From the NCBI RefSeq assembly GCF_022965805.1, contig NC_133104.1:26470069-26534068 (forward strand): 64,000 nucleotides of DNA. The letters are read 5' to 3'. Within the stretch, counting starts at the first letter, position 1. The number at the start of each line of letters is the position of its first letter. Of the stretch, positions 49,158 through 60,221 are shown in pieces. Below the pieces are notes generated by a model. It saw only the letters and a program-made list of their open reading frames with translations, was not told where the DNA came from and did no database searches. Both the position numbers and the translations under genes were made by a program. The DNA is from Primulina eburnea (lineage: Eukaryota > Streptophyta > Magnoliopsida > Lamiales > Gesneriaceae).

Positions 49158-49668
49158 AATCTCCCGTATGATGTGGAACTTCATCTGTATGTGTTTGGAT
49201 CGTTGATGAGAATTTGCTTCCTTTTCTTGCGCAACGGCACCAGTGTTGTCGCAGTACACGGGGACTGGATCAACTCCTTTAGGAATAACACCCAACTCTT
49301 GGACAAAATTCCTCATCCAAATTGCTCCTTTGGCTATAGCAGATGCACCAATGTATTCAGCTCCAGTAGTGGAATCCGCAACAGTGTCTTGCTTGGAACT
49401 TTTCCAAGAGACAACTGCACCATTAAGAATGAATACAAAACCAAAGGTCGATTTCGAATCATCTACGTCACATTGGAAGCTAGAATCAGTGTAGCCTTCC
49501 AATTTAAATTCTCCATCTCCATAGACCATGAACAGTTCTTAGTCCTTCTCAAGTACTTAAGAATATCCTTCACGGCCTTCCAATATATTGGACCAGGGTT
49601 CGTCTGATATCTATTTGTAACACTTAGAGCGTAAGCAACATCGGGACGTGTCGATATCATACCATACA
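49158..49668 (-). pseudogene. Copia-B RT/RNase H relic
   Basis: The minus strand encodes STRPDVAYALSV, the KAVKDILKYLRRTK block and, after a frameshift near 49530, RNase H (YTDSSFQCDVDDSKS, TTGAEYIGASAIAKG, VYCDNTGAVAQ), ending KFHIIREI directly against the LTR. The last part of RNase H and the normal PPT are deleted. The left part of pol is cut by the gypsy LTR at 49669. Confidence 0.9.
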
Positions 49669-51932
49669 TGTAACGCCCTGAAAATTTAAAAGTCAACGCG
49701 AACCACATGCACGAGTTACTAAATTCTTTTGTATTTTAATTAAATATTTTAATTACATTAATTAATTATGTTGTGCATTTTGACATGTTTATAATATATT
49801 TTTCTATATGGTTGCATTAAAATGTATTTTTAAAGGTTATTCGATTTGCGATCGAGGAACGGAGACGATGGTTAAAAAATAGAAAATGCTTTTATTAAAT
49901 AATTGCTTTTAATTATTTAAGATATAGATGATGTTTTTTCATATTTTTGAAAATAAGGGGTTTTGAGGTGATTTTATACGAACAGACGTAATTTTTATGA
50001 GTGTTGGATTTTCAAACAAAATACGAATGTTTTGACAACCCGACTAATAAATTCAAAAATGTTATCAAACAAAATTATTTTTAATATTTTAATTAAACAC
50101 TAATGAGCTTAATTGGGCCTAATTAACTTCCTAATAGGCCTTAGCTTGATTAGTATTTTTAATTAACTATATAATATCCTAAACCCACCCTAACCCCATT
50201 GAAAACTCACGCCCACTCCCCTTTGCAACCAAAACTCTTCCCCACTAGCAAATTCTCCACGGCACACACATCAAAATTTTAGAGGAAAAAGTTTGAAGGC
50301 TTCAAGGAACTTCTAGCCAAGGTTGCCGTCCCCGTTCTTCGCAATCGTCAATGGTTTTTCGTGCGTAAAATTCAAAAAGGCACGCCATATTCTTCCTTTA
50401 CTCATCATCACACCATATTATATATTTATGTTTGAAATTACAAGAAAAACAAGATACACTTTTATTATTTTCGTTTTTGTGCTTCATCATGAATTTGAAA
50501 GCTTGTTAATTGATTCAAAAACATGTTTAATGAGTTAAAATGTGGTTGTCATGATTAGGACACGGTTAAGGGATGTTTTTACATGTTTTAGAGAGTCCCA
50601 AATCACCCCAATATGCTGCTCACGTGAATAAAGCAAGCTGGGAATACGTTTCTGCCACATTGATCTTAGGGGCTCGGTTGATGGTGAGTAAGAGCTTGGC
50701 TTGGCTGGGGCTAGACCAGGGCGAGCTAGGAGTGTTATGGGTCAAGGGAAGAGTCCTAGCCACGCTAGGACTCGAAAACCAGGGCCTAAGAGGAGTCCTT
50801 GGACTCCACCCGAGACACAAGCTATGGGAGATGCGCATGTGCTGCAACATGCAGGGAGAAGAGAGGTCTCAGCAATGGGATTTGGGGCTGGGCTAGGCTA
50901 GGTCCTTAGGGTCCTAAGAAGGTGCAGAAGGGTTTGGACAGGGGCTAGTGCGGCCTAGTTGGTTGTCGGCGAGAGGGAATGTGAGGGACGCATCGCAGCA
51001 TGTGCTGTGCGAGAAGTTGCTGTCATGGGCAGTGCTTCGGGCGCGAGTTCAAGGGCTTGGGCTGGTCTGTGCTGGGTCTGGGCGTGGTCCAGGCTGGAAG
51101 GGTCCTAGACTAGGTGGGAGTCTTATTGCTCAGGGTAATACACGTACAACACTTGTACATTATTTGGTCAAGTTCCAGGAGGTTTTTGAGAGGGCCAGGG
51201 CGGGTGTTTCGGGCTGGGCTTGCTTAGTAGGATCCCTAGGTGGGTTGGATGTGGTTTGGCACGAGGGTGGCTTGGACGTGGCTCGAGTATTTTGGGAGAT
51301 GGCTCGGTGTGTTCGGTTAAGGGTCAAAAAACAAAAATTATAGAACAAAAATTGAATCCATGGGTCCACGGGTATGGATCATGACTTGGAAGGGTAGATT
51401 AATATTAAAAATGCTATGTTTAAAATTTGGGATCAAAATAATGAGTTTTGGATTTATCCGGGATTTAATCGCCGCACGAAACATTAATTAACAAATTAAT
51501 TGAAACACCTAGTTTTATGCGGAATAAAATTATGGAAAATTAGGTTTAAGCTTAAATAATTATTAAAAGTCTAAGTTTTAAAATGGGAATTTTATATTAA
51601 GGTTTGGTTTATTTCGTGATTAAAACGCAGTAAACGCAGTAATACGTCTTATTTAAAGATAAATTTAAAATTCCTTGATTTAAGATAAATAAAAATATGA
51701 GAAAATCAATGTAAGCTTAAATAATTATTTGGGAGAGATTAGAATCAATGGAATTAAGAAAAAGTCAAAAACTTGAAATTTTACGTCCACTGGTAAAACG
51801 GACTTTTTTCACCTAAAAATTAGTAAATATCATGGCAGTGTCCTGAATGTTGTTTTACATGCTAATATGATTATTTTAAATGTTTATAAATTTTATGATG
51901 TTACTGTGTGTACTTTAAATGTTTATGGTTTA
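49669..51932 (+). mobile_element. Plus-strand chromovirus LTR (Gypsy-6), interrupted by Gypsy-5
   Basis: It starts TGTAACGCCCTGAAAA within Copia-B RNase H. A TATA-like CTATATAATATCC lies near 50166, and a GC-rich stretch with repeated GTCCTAG words lies at 50640-51340, as in the Gypsy-7 LTR. The right end is not reached; Gypsy-5 begins at 51933, so at least 2264 bp of LTR is present. ORFs in the GC-rich part (50573-50896, 50948-51343) lack any recognisable domain. Confidence 0.7.
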
Positions 51933-53226
51933 TGTGGGGACCCGGACGCTAATCATGTTCTTAATCATCATTAGGACTAATTATCAATTAAGATAAACAG
52001 GGTCTAAAAATTTTTCTTTTTAAAATGTAAGTGCGGAACGTAATGGAATTTAACTATTATACATCTCAGTATAAAAGTACAATAATGTACAACAATTATT
52101 CAAACTAGTCTAAGGTTCAACTACTAACTTTCAAGTATTAAACGAAATCTACAATAAGTCCGGAATCACCACTCTAATCTCGATCTTTCATCATCCTCTT
52201 GACCCTGATCCTGCCCCACCTGTTGTCATGCACACATACAAACAAGACAACAGCCGGATAACTGCGGTGAGATATAAATATCCCAGTATAAACAATGTAA
52301 GCATGCAATCATATAAAACATATATAAGAGCATAAACAAACATTAAAAAATGTATCCAATCTGACTAGATGAATAAATACCAATCTGTATTTAAATTAAT
52401 GACTCGTTATCTTATCTCAACTTATTTCTAATCTAGGGATCCCGATCTAATTTAGACTTCGGCATGCTGTATCGAATGTCTACAATAGAAGTCGATCTAC
52501 ATCTAAGCTCATCGATACTCCTTAAGTCTAGAGTCTCAGTTGTTCTGACAAAGACTCGGCGGTTCTGCCCTAACTAGGCTGATCTGTCCTAGACTTCAAC
52601 TATGACTCTGCTCTAAGTCGATAGATTAACATATCAATCTGATAATCTGCAAATATCAATGCAATAAAATAAAGTATGTGATTTAGGGAAACTCAAGTCA
52701 AACCTAACTCGAGTTGTGCAATCTCGAATCAACATTTATTTATACCTTTTTCTTCCCGGTCTGACGAAGACGAAGTCTTGTATTCTGATCTGTCCATATC
52801 CAGTTTGGCAATGACAATCGTATAAATACAATATCAGTACATAACTCAATTCAAAACCTGTTCTGATCAATACACAAATCAGTATATAATCTGATCCTAT
52901 CTGAACAAGGTACAATCTAATTCATATCAATGATATCACGATACATCCGAAATCATTACTGAATCTGATCAATCTAAATCAACTGATGTCTCGACGGCAT
53001 AATAATACAGTCTTGATAATCCCGTCAATCTCAACATCACAGATATAATACCAGAATTCATAATCAATATCAGTACAATTCATAATCTCAATATAGGTAC
53101 AATTAAAATCAGTAATAACACACTTTGATGTCAGATCTCAATTAATTCAACTCTGAAAATCATAACAATTGTATAAACAGTCTATTCTTTAATCTTTCTT
53201 ATCAATTCTGAATGATTTACCTTTGT

Positions 53227-53246
53227 GTATACATATATATATACAC
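53227..53246 (-). promoter_or_regulatory. TATA box of Gypsy-5 3' LTR
   Basis: A GTATATATATATGTATAC-type sequence lies downstream (minus sense) of the hairpin array, in the same position as in the Gypsy-2 LTR. Confidence 0.6.
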
Positions 53247-53293
53247 GTCTCGTGCATGAAAGGCAAGTGGCTCGATTTCGTTTTGCATGATTC

Positions 53294-53472
53294 GCGCTCG
53301 AGCGGTCAATCTTTACCGCTCGGGCGCGGAACCTCCTGTCCTAGCCTCGGTGGTTTACACACTGGCGCTCGGGCGGTCGCAAACTACCGCTCGGGCGCCA
53401 GACTTTCTGTCCAAACTTCAATCTTGTGATGCATTGGCGCTCGGGCGGTCTTTTCCTACCGCTCGGGCGCCA
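53294..53472 (-). repeat. U3 array of three CGCTCGGGCGGT...ACCGCTCGGGCGC hairpins
   Basis: Copies start at 53294, 53365 and 53437 (steps 71 and 72 bp). They are the minus-strand counterparts of the four units in the Gypsy-2 LTR and better preserved as inverted repeats. Confidence 0.9.
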
Positions 53473-53607
53473 CATGTTCTGCCCAACTTCTTGACTTGTT
53501 ATGCACCATTGCCCGATTTTCCTTTCATGTCTTATTTTAACTCCTGATATCTCAATTCTGTCAATTAATCAACTTCTGATTACAGTACTCAAATCTCGGG
53601 CATTACA

Positions 53608-54618
53608 TTTCTCCCCCTCTTAAATCTGAGTTCGTCCTCGAACTCGCAAGAAATCAATTCAGACATATTGGAAGAAATGTATACCGAGTTTAAATCAGAA
53701 GCTCATCTCGATAAATCAATTCTGAAATCTTAATCTCATATCAGATTCTATCTCTCAATTAGTTTCTTTGAGATTCTGACAATCTTACCGTGTTTTCAAC
53801 AACAGAATAATCTTCGTTCTGAAATATTCTCTTTAGCGGATCTCCGATTCCAATCTGGAATAAGAATTCAAGAAGTATAATATCATAATACCCCTCCATA
53901 TAGTTTTGACAAAGTCAATCTCGTAATACTGGCTATACAACATCCGTATATGCCCAATTACAGCTCCTAACAATTCCTTATCATCATCTGTTATTAAATC
54001 TGTTTATCCCGTTCAAGGATATATTAAATCTTCAGCCCCAAATACCAATAGTCATCGTCCGACTTTGGCATATTTAATCTGTCTGGTCTGAGCTATCTTC
54101 ATTTTCTTCTGAATTTAGCTACATTTTCTTTGTCATATCTCTGACCATAACAAATGTTATTTCAGGTATCTCCGAGATATTATTCTTATACCAAAGAAAT
54201 CTGTAGTTCTCACTGTACAATGTCTCGCTTGTAATTATCTCATTACTCACCTGCTGACTATCATTGTACCATAATTCATAAAGTGACCATCTGTCATATT
54301 AATTAGTGCTAGCATCCAGCACTACAGTTCCACCAATATCTTCCAATATCTGGATAGTCCACTCCGGCTATCTGTCAGTCGGTGGATAATGTATGTGAAA
54401 GCTTATGGTATATGCTGCCACAAGTACAAAATCAATCAAAATCACAATCTGATATAGTCTAGTTCTACATTCTGGTCAATCTGACCATTTCTTGACATCG
54501 ATCTTTGTCATCTGGTCATGTTTGTACGTTATCTTGTACAAACTAATAGATATAGATTGAACAATCGGTCAATCACAATCATATCATATCACAATCTGGA
54601 AAGTATTGCAATGATTTT
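53608..54618 (-). pseudogene. Gypsy-5 integrase 3' part, heavily decayed
   Basis: No long ORF remains, but nucleotide similarity to the Gypsy-2 integrase is clear on the minus strand: 54060-54170 matches the stretch around 7745-7830 ([23 protein letters not shown]) and 54170-54260 matches the preceding [10 protein letters not shown] region. The left flank carries the PPT. Confidence 0.75.
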
Positions 54619-54780
54619 TGATGTGAATCTGGCCCGGCATGGCGTTCAAAGGACGGCTAAGGAAGTTCAAAGAGGCCCTACAAGGATTGATGAGCAAGGA
54701 AGTAGGTCTCGTGATGCATGGGAGAGCATGGGAAAACCCAAAGGACATTATTCAAGCATTGTTCAAAAGACCCGAGGCTG

Positions 54781-54962
54781 CACGGACCCGAGCACGGACC
54801 TGCACACGGGGTCCGTGCCCAGTACAGTTGAGAAGGCGAATTCCCGAGTCTGCACGGACCTTGCTCCGGACCTTTACACGGGGTCCGAGTCCTTTGTTTC
54901 CCGGAGAATATTTTGGCAGAGTGTACACGGACCCTCATCCGGAGGCAAACACGGGGTCCGTG
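54781..54962 (+). repeat. U3 array of CACGGACC...GGTCCGTG half-sites, 72-73-bp period
   Basis: CACGGACC occurs at 54781, 54853 and 54926 (plus an extra copy at 54793), and its partner GGGTCCG at 54808, 54881 and 54954. Both series repeat every 72-73 bp, with pairs 27-28 bp apart. The second LTR repeats the same layout at 58374-58545. Confidence 0.9.
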
Positions 54963-55050
54963 TCCTATATGTTTTGGCGAGAATATTTTTTCTTAATTTA
55001 GAGTTTTAATTAGTTAGGTAACTAGATTTCATATCTTTGTGATTTGGTGT

Positions 55051-55062
55051 CAATATATAGAC
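55051..55062 (+). promoter_or_regulatory. TATA box of derivative 5' LTR
   Basis: CAATATATAGAC, about 90 bp downstream of the hairpin array; conserved at 58632-58643. Confidence 0.55.
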
Positions 55063-55313
55063 TAATTTTCAGTCATTGTAAAAATTTTTGTTCATTATTG
55101 AGTTTATGAAAATTCCTTTGAGAATTCTCTCAACACAAGCTTAAGTTTCGTTATAACTTTTGCGTTGTATCAAATCAAACTTATCAAAAGATTTATCTTT
55201 TGTGCCGTTTGTCGATCGATTTTCACGAGGGTTGCCAAGGGCGGGTTCTTTGGAGGTTCTCTTGAAACGCGATTGTTTCTCTCGTTGATTAATTGTTGCT
55301 AGACCGCGTGTTT

Positions 55314-55605
55314 ACTGTTCATCGACGGAATTACTATTCATCGCCGGAAGTACTATTCATAGCGGAGTAATTACTGTTCATCGCGGCGGAAATACTGTTC
55401 ACGAAAAAAATTCGTGATTACTGTTCATTCGCCGGATTTACAATTCACGACGGATTTAATGTTCATCGGAGTTACTATTCTTGCCGGAATTACTGTTCAT
55501 CACCGGATGTACTATTCACGCTATCGGAATTACTATTCATTGTCGGGGTTACTATTCAATGCCGGAGTTACTGTTCATCCGCCGGAATTACTGTTCACCT
55601 GAAAA
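55314..55605 (+). repeat. Minisatellite of about 14 units, ATTACTGTTCATCGCCGGA
   Basis: Degenerate units of roughly 19 bp share TACT(G/A)TTCA followed by C(A/G)CCGG or CGG. It starts exactly where the two LTR copies stop matching, at the place expected for the LTR end and PBS. The word TACTGTTCATC also heads the hairpin arrays of Gypsy-3 and Gypsy-4. Confidence 0.85.
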
Positions 55606-55988
55606 AAAAATTTTGAATCGGGTGTTTATTGGAATTTTAGCGCTTATATACTTCAGCGTTAAGTTTGTCCTTGTCATTTAGTCGCATTCTAGTCAATTTT
55701 CAAAGTTGCTTGTTCTTGTGTGGTCTAAGTGAGTCGAATTTCAAGCGTCACTAGATTGATCTCATAAGTTTGATACGTGGAAGCCACGAGACTTAAGCGC
55801 CCTTGAGAATTCTCACTTGAGTGAAAATATTTGAGTGGAGTGAATTTTCATTGGAGTGAATTGTGAGGTTTTGTGGTGAGGAAAAAAGACGAGTGCGAGT
55901 GAATTTTCATTGGAGTGATTTGTGAGAATTTGTGGTGAGGAAACTTTATTATTTTATTGTTTTATACTAACCTTTTCTTGCAGGTATA
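55606..55988 (+). other. Leader of the chromovirus derivative
   Basis: Non-coding. A pair of GAGTG...GAATTTTCATTGGAGTGA repeats lies at about 55835-55860 and 55895-55920. The stretch TTTTCTTGCAG just before the gag ATG (near 55983) resembles a 3' splice site. Confidence 0.5.
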
Positions 55989-56471
55989 ATGATTGACGAA
56001 CGTCAATTTCAAACGATGTTAGGAGGGTTGGATAGAATGTGAGAGAAGGAGTTTAAGCCTCTACGAAAAAAATATAGGGGGTGTGAAGAAGAGGAGATGT
56101 ATAATATGCATGTTGATGAGAATAGGCGAGGTAGTAGATTTGGAGGAAATAGGCTGTTGCACGTGGATCGTCATTATGATAGGCGATCTGATGAGGATAA
56201 GGGGTATAGAAGCCGAGAAGGGTATAGACTGAGTGGCACGAAGATGACCATTCCATTTTTCAGTGGGGAAGACGATCCAAAGGCGTACCTTGAGTGGGAA
56301 GAGAGAATGGAGTGTGTATTTGAGAGCCGGGATGATTATATTGAAGCAATGAAGGTAAGACGAGCTTGCAGTGAGTTTACCGACTATGCTACGACTTGGT
56401 GGGATAAGTTAGTATTGCGTAGGAGACGATGTGGGGATGACCCTATAGTTACGTGGGATAAATCACAATAA
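55989..56471 (+). pseudogene. Gag N-terminal part of the chromovirus derivative
   Basis: The frame starts at the ATG at 55989 and has a TGA at 56040 (codon 18), then stays open to 56471. It contains PFFSGEDDPKAYLEWEERME and FTDYATTWWDKLV, typical of the Reina/Galadriel-type retrotrans_gag domain. It breaks after VTWDKSQ, where the family would continue. About 40 bp of unrelated frame separates it from the next ORF, so the rest of gag is deleted. Confidence 0.85.
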
Positions 56472-56508
56472 TAGGAGAGGTGGTGGAAGTGACTCGTGGA
56501 AGGAGATT

Positions 56509-57855
56509 TTGGCATCCGCACGGAGGTCGAGTGAAGAGAAAATCATTGTTAGGCCAAAGAAGGAGTCGAGGCGTCAAGCTAGCAAACATGAATATCAAGG
56601 TACATTTAAAAACTCAAATTCTAGTACTTGTGATATTATCTGTTGTTGGTGTCTAGAGGTTGGGCATGATATCACCCAATGTCCACGTGAGGAGGTGACT
56701 GTAGTAAAATCGCCAGTTGAGCTTAAAGTGGAGGTTGAGGGAATTGAGAAGGTTTGTACTCCACTGATTTTTGACTTGAGCATAGAGTGTTGTGCTGTGG
56801 AGGGTGAATTCTTAGATGGTGGATTTGTTTCTAATGTGTGTGCTATGGAGGAGAAAGAAGAAAGTTGTAATAATTTGTTGCACGCATGTTATGATTCATC
56901 ATGTACCTTTCTCGATCCGTCTATTTCAATTGTAATTACTGACGATCAACTGCAGTTTAATTGTGTGAGTGAAAAAGAATTTAAAATGGCCGAAAGAATG
57001 AGTGATCAAAAGAGTGAGATGGCCATAGAAAGAAAAGACAAAAATGCAAAATTGGCCAAAGAAAAAGAAAATAAAAATGAATTAAAGGCCCAAAGGAGTG
57101 AAAAGAGTGAGGTTGAGAGTTGTTTATTATTGCAACAACCGTTACATATACCTTTGTACAAAGTGGTTTATTCTCATTATGATGATATAGCCGGTTCGAC
57201 CTCGAGCATTGTTACTTCTTCTTTGCAGGATTACGGTAATGCCATGATAAGGAGGCTAGCAAGTGTTGATGGTGTGAGGATACAATGGGATGAACCATAT
57301 GGATTCAAGAGCCATAGCGATGAGGTAAGGTTAGTTGTCAACACAACACCTAGGAGGTATGATTTTCTTCCTTACCTTAATTCATTGTTGTTTTGTTTTC
57401 AAGAATTATGGGGACAAGTTGAGAATGTGATGTTTAGGAGATGTGAGTGTGATTTAATCTTGTTACCGAAGTGTCATATTATTGAGAATGAATATGTATT
57501 GCATGAATTAGATTCGAATGTTATTGATTTTGAGTTTTCAAAAATTGTCCAATTGACACTTTGTCATGGCAATGACCTATGTGCATTAGAATTAAATTCA
57601 TGTGTTGAGTTAAATGAATATAAGAATTTCTTTGTTCATGATGAATATAATTTTAAGGAGATTAAGTTGTTCATGTTATGCTCATTTTATGAGTTACCTG
57701 CTAGTGATGCATATTGTTATGATTTCATCATTGATAAAATGCATGATTATATGTGTTGGTTGCATATGAAGAGGTATGTTGAGTGGGATTGTGAAACATG
57801 CATTGCATATAAGAGATTGACATTTGGGATAGACTCTTATGTCATGCATGCATGA
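56509..57855 (+). pseudogene. 448-codon skeleton ORF: zinc knuckle, protease-RT linker, integrase finger
   Basis: An uninterrupted frame with pieces of a chromovirus polyprotein in the correct order. Residues 46-60 form a gag knuckle (CWCLEVGHDITQC, C-x2-C-x4-H-x4-C including the preceding Cys). A Lys/Glu-rich stretch (about 165-200), then PLYKVVYSHYDD and VTSSLQDY, resemble the linker before RT. Residues near 415-435 (LHMKRYVEWDCETCIAYKR) resemble the integrase HHCC finger. No DTG, no YVDD/FIDD and no RNase H motif is present. The intervening 60-160 and 270-400 are unrecognised. Length without stops suggests either recent deletion or retained coding. Confidence 0.75.
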
Positions 57856-58200
57856 ACTATGTCTTATTCTTAGTGAGCTATGGTCGTACACTTGTATGGA
57901 TTTCATTTTTGTGTTGACTAGGTCTAAGAAGGGGAGAAATTTAATTTTTGTGATACTTAATGGTATTTTATCATTTGGTGTCATTTATTATTTGGTATAT
58001 ATTGATGTTGATGAGTTGATAGTGAATGTTGCCATGGAGTTAGGGATCAAGGCGTTGATGGCGCGTGTGAGCGGTGGCATCTACAACCTAGTGCTGAAAG
58101 GTAAGCATGTTGATAATTTAATTCTTTTTATTACTAACTTGCTTCGTTTTTGTGCAGGGGGGCAAGATTTGAGGACAAATCTTTTTGAAGAAGGGGAGTA
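57856..58200 (+). pseudogene. Integrase core scrap, possible intron and PPT
   Basis: A frame through 57890-57960 reads MDFIFVLTRSKKGRNLIFVI, which resembles the start of a chromovirus integrase core with its first catalytic Asp; it is frameshifted relative to the preceding ORF. Further on, GGTAAGCAT (58101) ... ATTACTAAC ... TTTTGTGCAG (58158) has the look of a plant GT-AG intron. The PPT GAAGAAGGGGAGTA directly precedes the LTR at 58201. Confidence 0.65.
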
Positions 58201-58892
58201 TGATGTGAATCTGGCCGGGCATGGCGTTCAAAGGACGGCTAAAGAAGTTCAAAGAGGCCCTACAAGGATTGATGAGCAAGGAAGTAGGTCTCGTGATGCA
58301 TGGGAGTGCGTGGGAAAAGCCAAAGGACATTATTCAAGCATTGTTCAAAAGACCCGAGGCTGCACATCCCGAGCACGGACCTGCACACGGGGTCCGTGCC
58401 CAGTACAGTCGAGAAGGCGAATTCCCGAGTCTGCACGGACCCTGCTCCGGACCTCTACACGGGGTCCGTGTCCTTTGTTTCCCGGAGAATATTTTTGCCG
58501 AGTGTACACGGACCCTCATCCGGAGGCATACACGGGATCCGTGTCCTATATGTTTTGGCGAGAATATTTTTTCCTAATTTAGAGTTTTAATTAGTTAGGT
58601 AACTAGATTTCATATCTTTGTGATTTGGTATCAATATATAGACTAATTTTCAATCATTGCAAAAACTTTTGTTCATTATTGAGTTTATGAAAATTCCTTT
58701 GGGAATTCTCTCAACACAAGCTTAAGTTTCGTGATAACTTTTGCGTTGTATCAAATCAAACTTATCAAAAGATTTATCTTTTGTGGCGTTTGTCGATCGA
58801 TTTTCACGAGGGTTGCCCAGGGCAGGTTCTTTGGAGGTTCTCTTGAAACGCGATTGTTTCTCTCGTTGATTAATTGTTGCTAGACCGCGTGA
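58201..58892 (+). mobile_element. 3' LTR of the chromovirus derivative
   Basis: It starts TGATGTGAATCTGG after the PPT and is nearly identical to the 5' copy through CTAGACCGCGTG. The LTR may extend further right (to about 58990), because the 5' copy could have lost its end to the minisatellite. The ATTTT beside 54618 recurs at 58990-58994 (after GACTCAG), but without a CA terminus, so it is not claimed as a target duplication. Confidence 0.75.
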
Positions 58893-60221
58893 TCTAGAGG
58901 CGATTATCACACCTATCCATTACTTGTTTCAAAGATCGGGAAAACACAACCGTTTCTTTATTCCATCGAATCGAGGGCGTGACTCAGATTTTGGGCGCGT
59001 TTGATTTTCGTGTTTGAAGAATCACATCAATCTTATTACGAAATTCATCGAATTATACTCCCCATGTCTAGTCAGAAATATTCAAATTCTGTAATAAATC
59101 TTCTGATCTCTATCTTTCTATCTTCATTTATTGCTAATTCAGACCTTTCAGTACAAATTCTGCCAATATTTCAGTACAGATTCTGCCATAACTGATTTAA
59201 CTGTCTGTTCGAATATTATACATTTTCAGTCACCAATATGAAAACTGAATCCACTACTGTGTGTTGCTGACACTGTTTGTCATTTCAAATTCAAACTATT
59301 TGGTACAAGCAAATCATTTAATAATATAAATTAAAGGAAAATACCTACCTGGTATTCGGTTCTGACTATCGATATCAAATTCGGTTGTACAAATCTGAAA
59401 CATTTGACATCACCAGATACTCATTCTCATACAGTATGAATCAAACATCTGTCACTCTGATCGATGCACTGCTCTGATTATCGAAATCTAGTTCTGAACA
59501 TTCTGATCAAATTTCTGGACAGCTGAAATTTTCGAATTCAATTCTGATTCGGTTTGAACGGTATATAATCTCAACGGTTCAAAAAATCTGTATCAAACAT
59601 GGATTTAGCACAACAACACTATCAAATCAGATTCAGAATATCAATAATCTATACTGATCTAGAAGCTAACAATTCTCAAGCAGTTCAAAACATAATCAGA
59701 TAAGATAATCTGCCAACTCAGACAAAATAAATTTCTGACATTTCTGACAATTCTGAAATTTCTGATATTTCTGATCTTTCTGATATCGGTATCATTCTCA
59801 TCCACTGATCATAATCTCAACTGTATCAAAATCAATCGGTATACTAACTTCAGATATCACATACTCTGAATACAATCGGTTTCAAGCAAGATTCATATCT
59901 GAATAACTGTTGTATACAATAATCATAGTTCTCAGAATATTCAATACAATTTTCAATTGTTTGATTCAATCGATCAGATGCTGCGAATATATCAAGATAT
60001 CATAGATATAATGAGCATGAAGTCATCAGAATATCTCTGAACATACGGAAACATGCCAAAGAGAAACATTAAATCAGCTGTAACTCTTGGTCAATACTCT
60101 TCAACTGATCTTTCAATTCTTTCAATTCATTCAGTATCATTCTGTATATTCAATGTCATTCTGTGCTGAATTCTAAAGCACAAACAGTACCTGATCTCAA
60201 TTCAATTCTGAAATCTATCTT
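58893..60221 (-). pseudogene. Decayed Gypsy-5 pol region
   Basis: From about 59040 the sequence is rich in TCTGA(A/T) words, as in minus-strand Gypsy-5, with weak similarity to the Gypsy-2 integrase. No ORF or motif survives. 58893-59040 could be LTR tail of the inserted derivative. Confidence 0.45.

Larger units (their letters stand above)
51933..53607 (-). mobile_element. Gypsy-5 3' LTR
   Basis: On the minus strand it reads TGTAATGCCCGAG...GGGTCCCCACA (1675 bp). It is nearly identical to the visible part of the 5' LTR (63436 on). The minus PPT AGAGGGGGAGAAA is at 53608-53620. Confidence 0.92.
54619..55313 (+). mobile_element. 5' LTR of the chromovirus derivative
   Basis: About 695 bp, nearly identical to 58201-58892. 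It contains the hairpin array, a TATA (55051-55062) and sequence up to CTAGACCGCGTG. The right limit is provisional, because no CA terminus is present where the copies diverge. Confidence 0.75.
54619..58892 (+). mobile_element. Non-autonomous chromovirus derivative (Reina/Galadriel-like skeleton)
   Basis: Two directly repeated LTR-like segments (54619-55313 and 58201-58892) flank a region with a gag start, a 448-codon frame and integrase scraps, ending in a PPT. Protease, RT and RNase H are absent. Both repeats start TGATGTGAATCTGGCC. They stop matching at the same word (ACCGCGTG), where the left copy runs into a 19-bp minisatellite and the right copy into other sequence, so the 3' LTR limits and any target duplication are unresolved. 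No initiator tRNA PBS was found. Confidence 0.8.

Noticed and set aside
50573..51343. ORFs of 107 and 131 codons in a GC-rich stretch
   Set aside because: They fall within the Gypsy-6 LTR, have no recognisable domain, and have counterpart composition (GTCCTAG words) in the Gypsy-7 LTR.
57839..58582. A 247-codon ORF running through the 3' LTR boundary
   Set aside because: Only its first 40 codons resemble integrase. The remainder is LTR sequence read through by chance, and the same LTR translation occurs at 54518-55009.
54614..58994. ATTTT target-site duplication for the chromovirus derivative
   Set aside because: ATTTT precedes the left LTR and occurs at 58990-58994, but the sequence before it ends CAG rather than CA, and the word is common in this AT-rich DNA.
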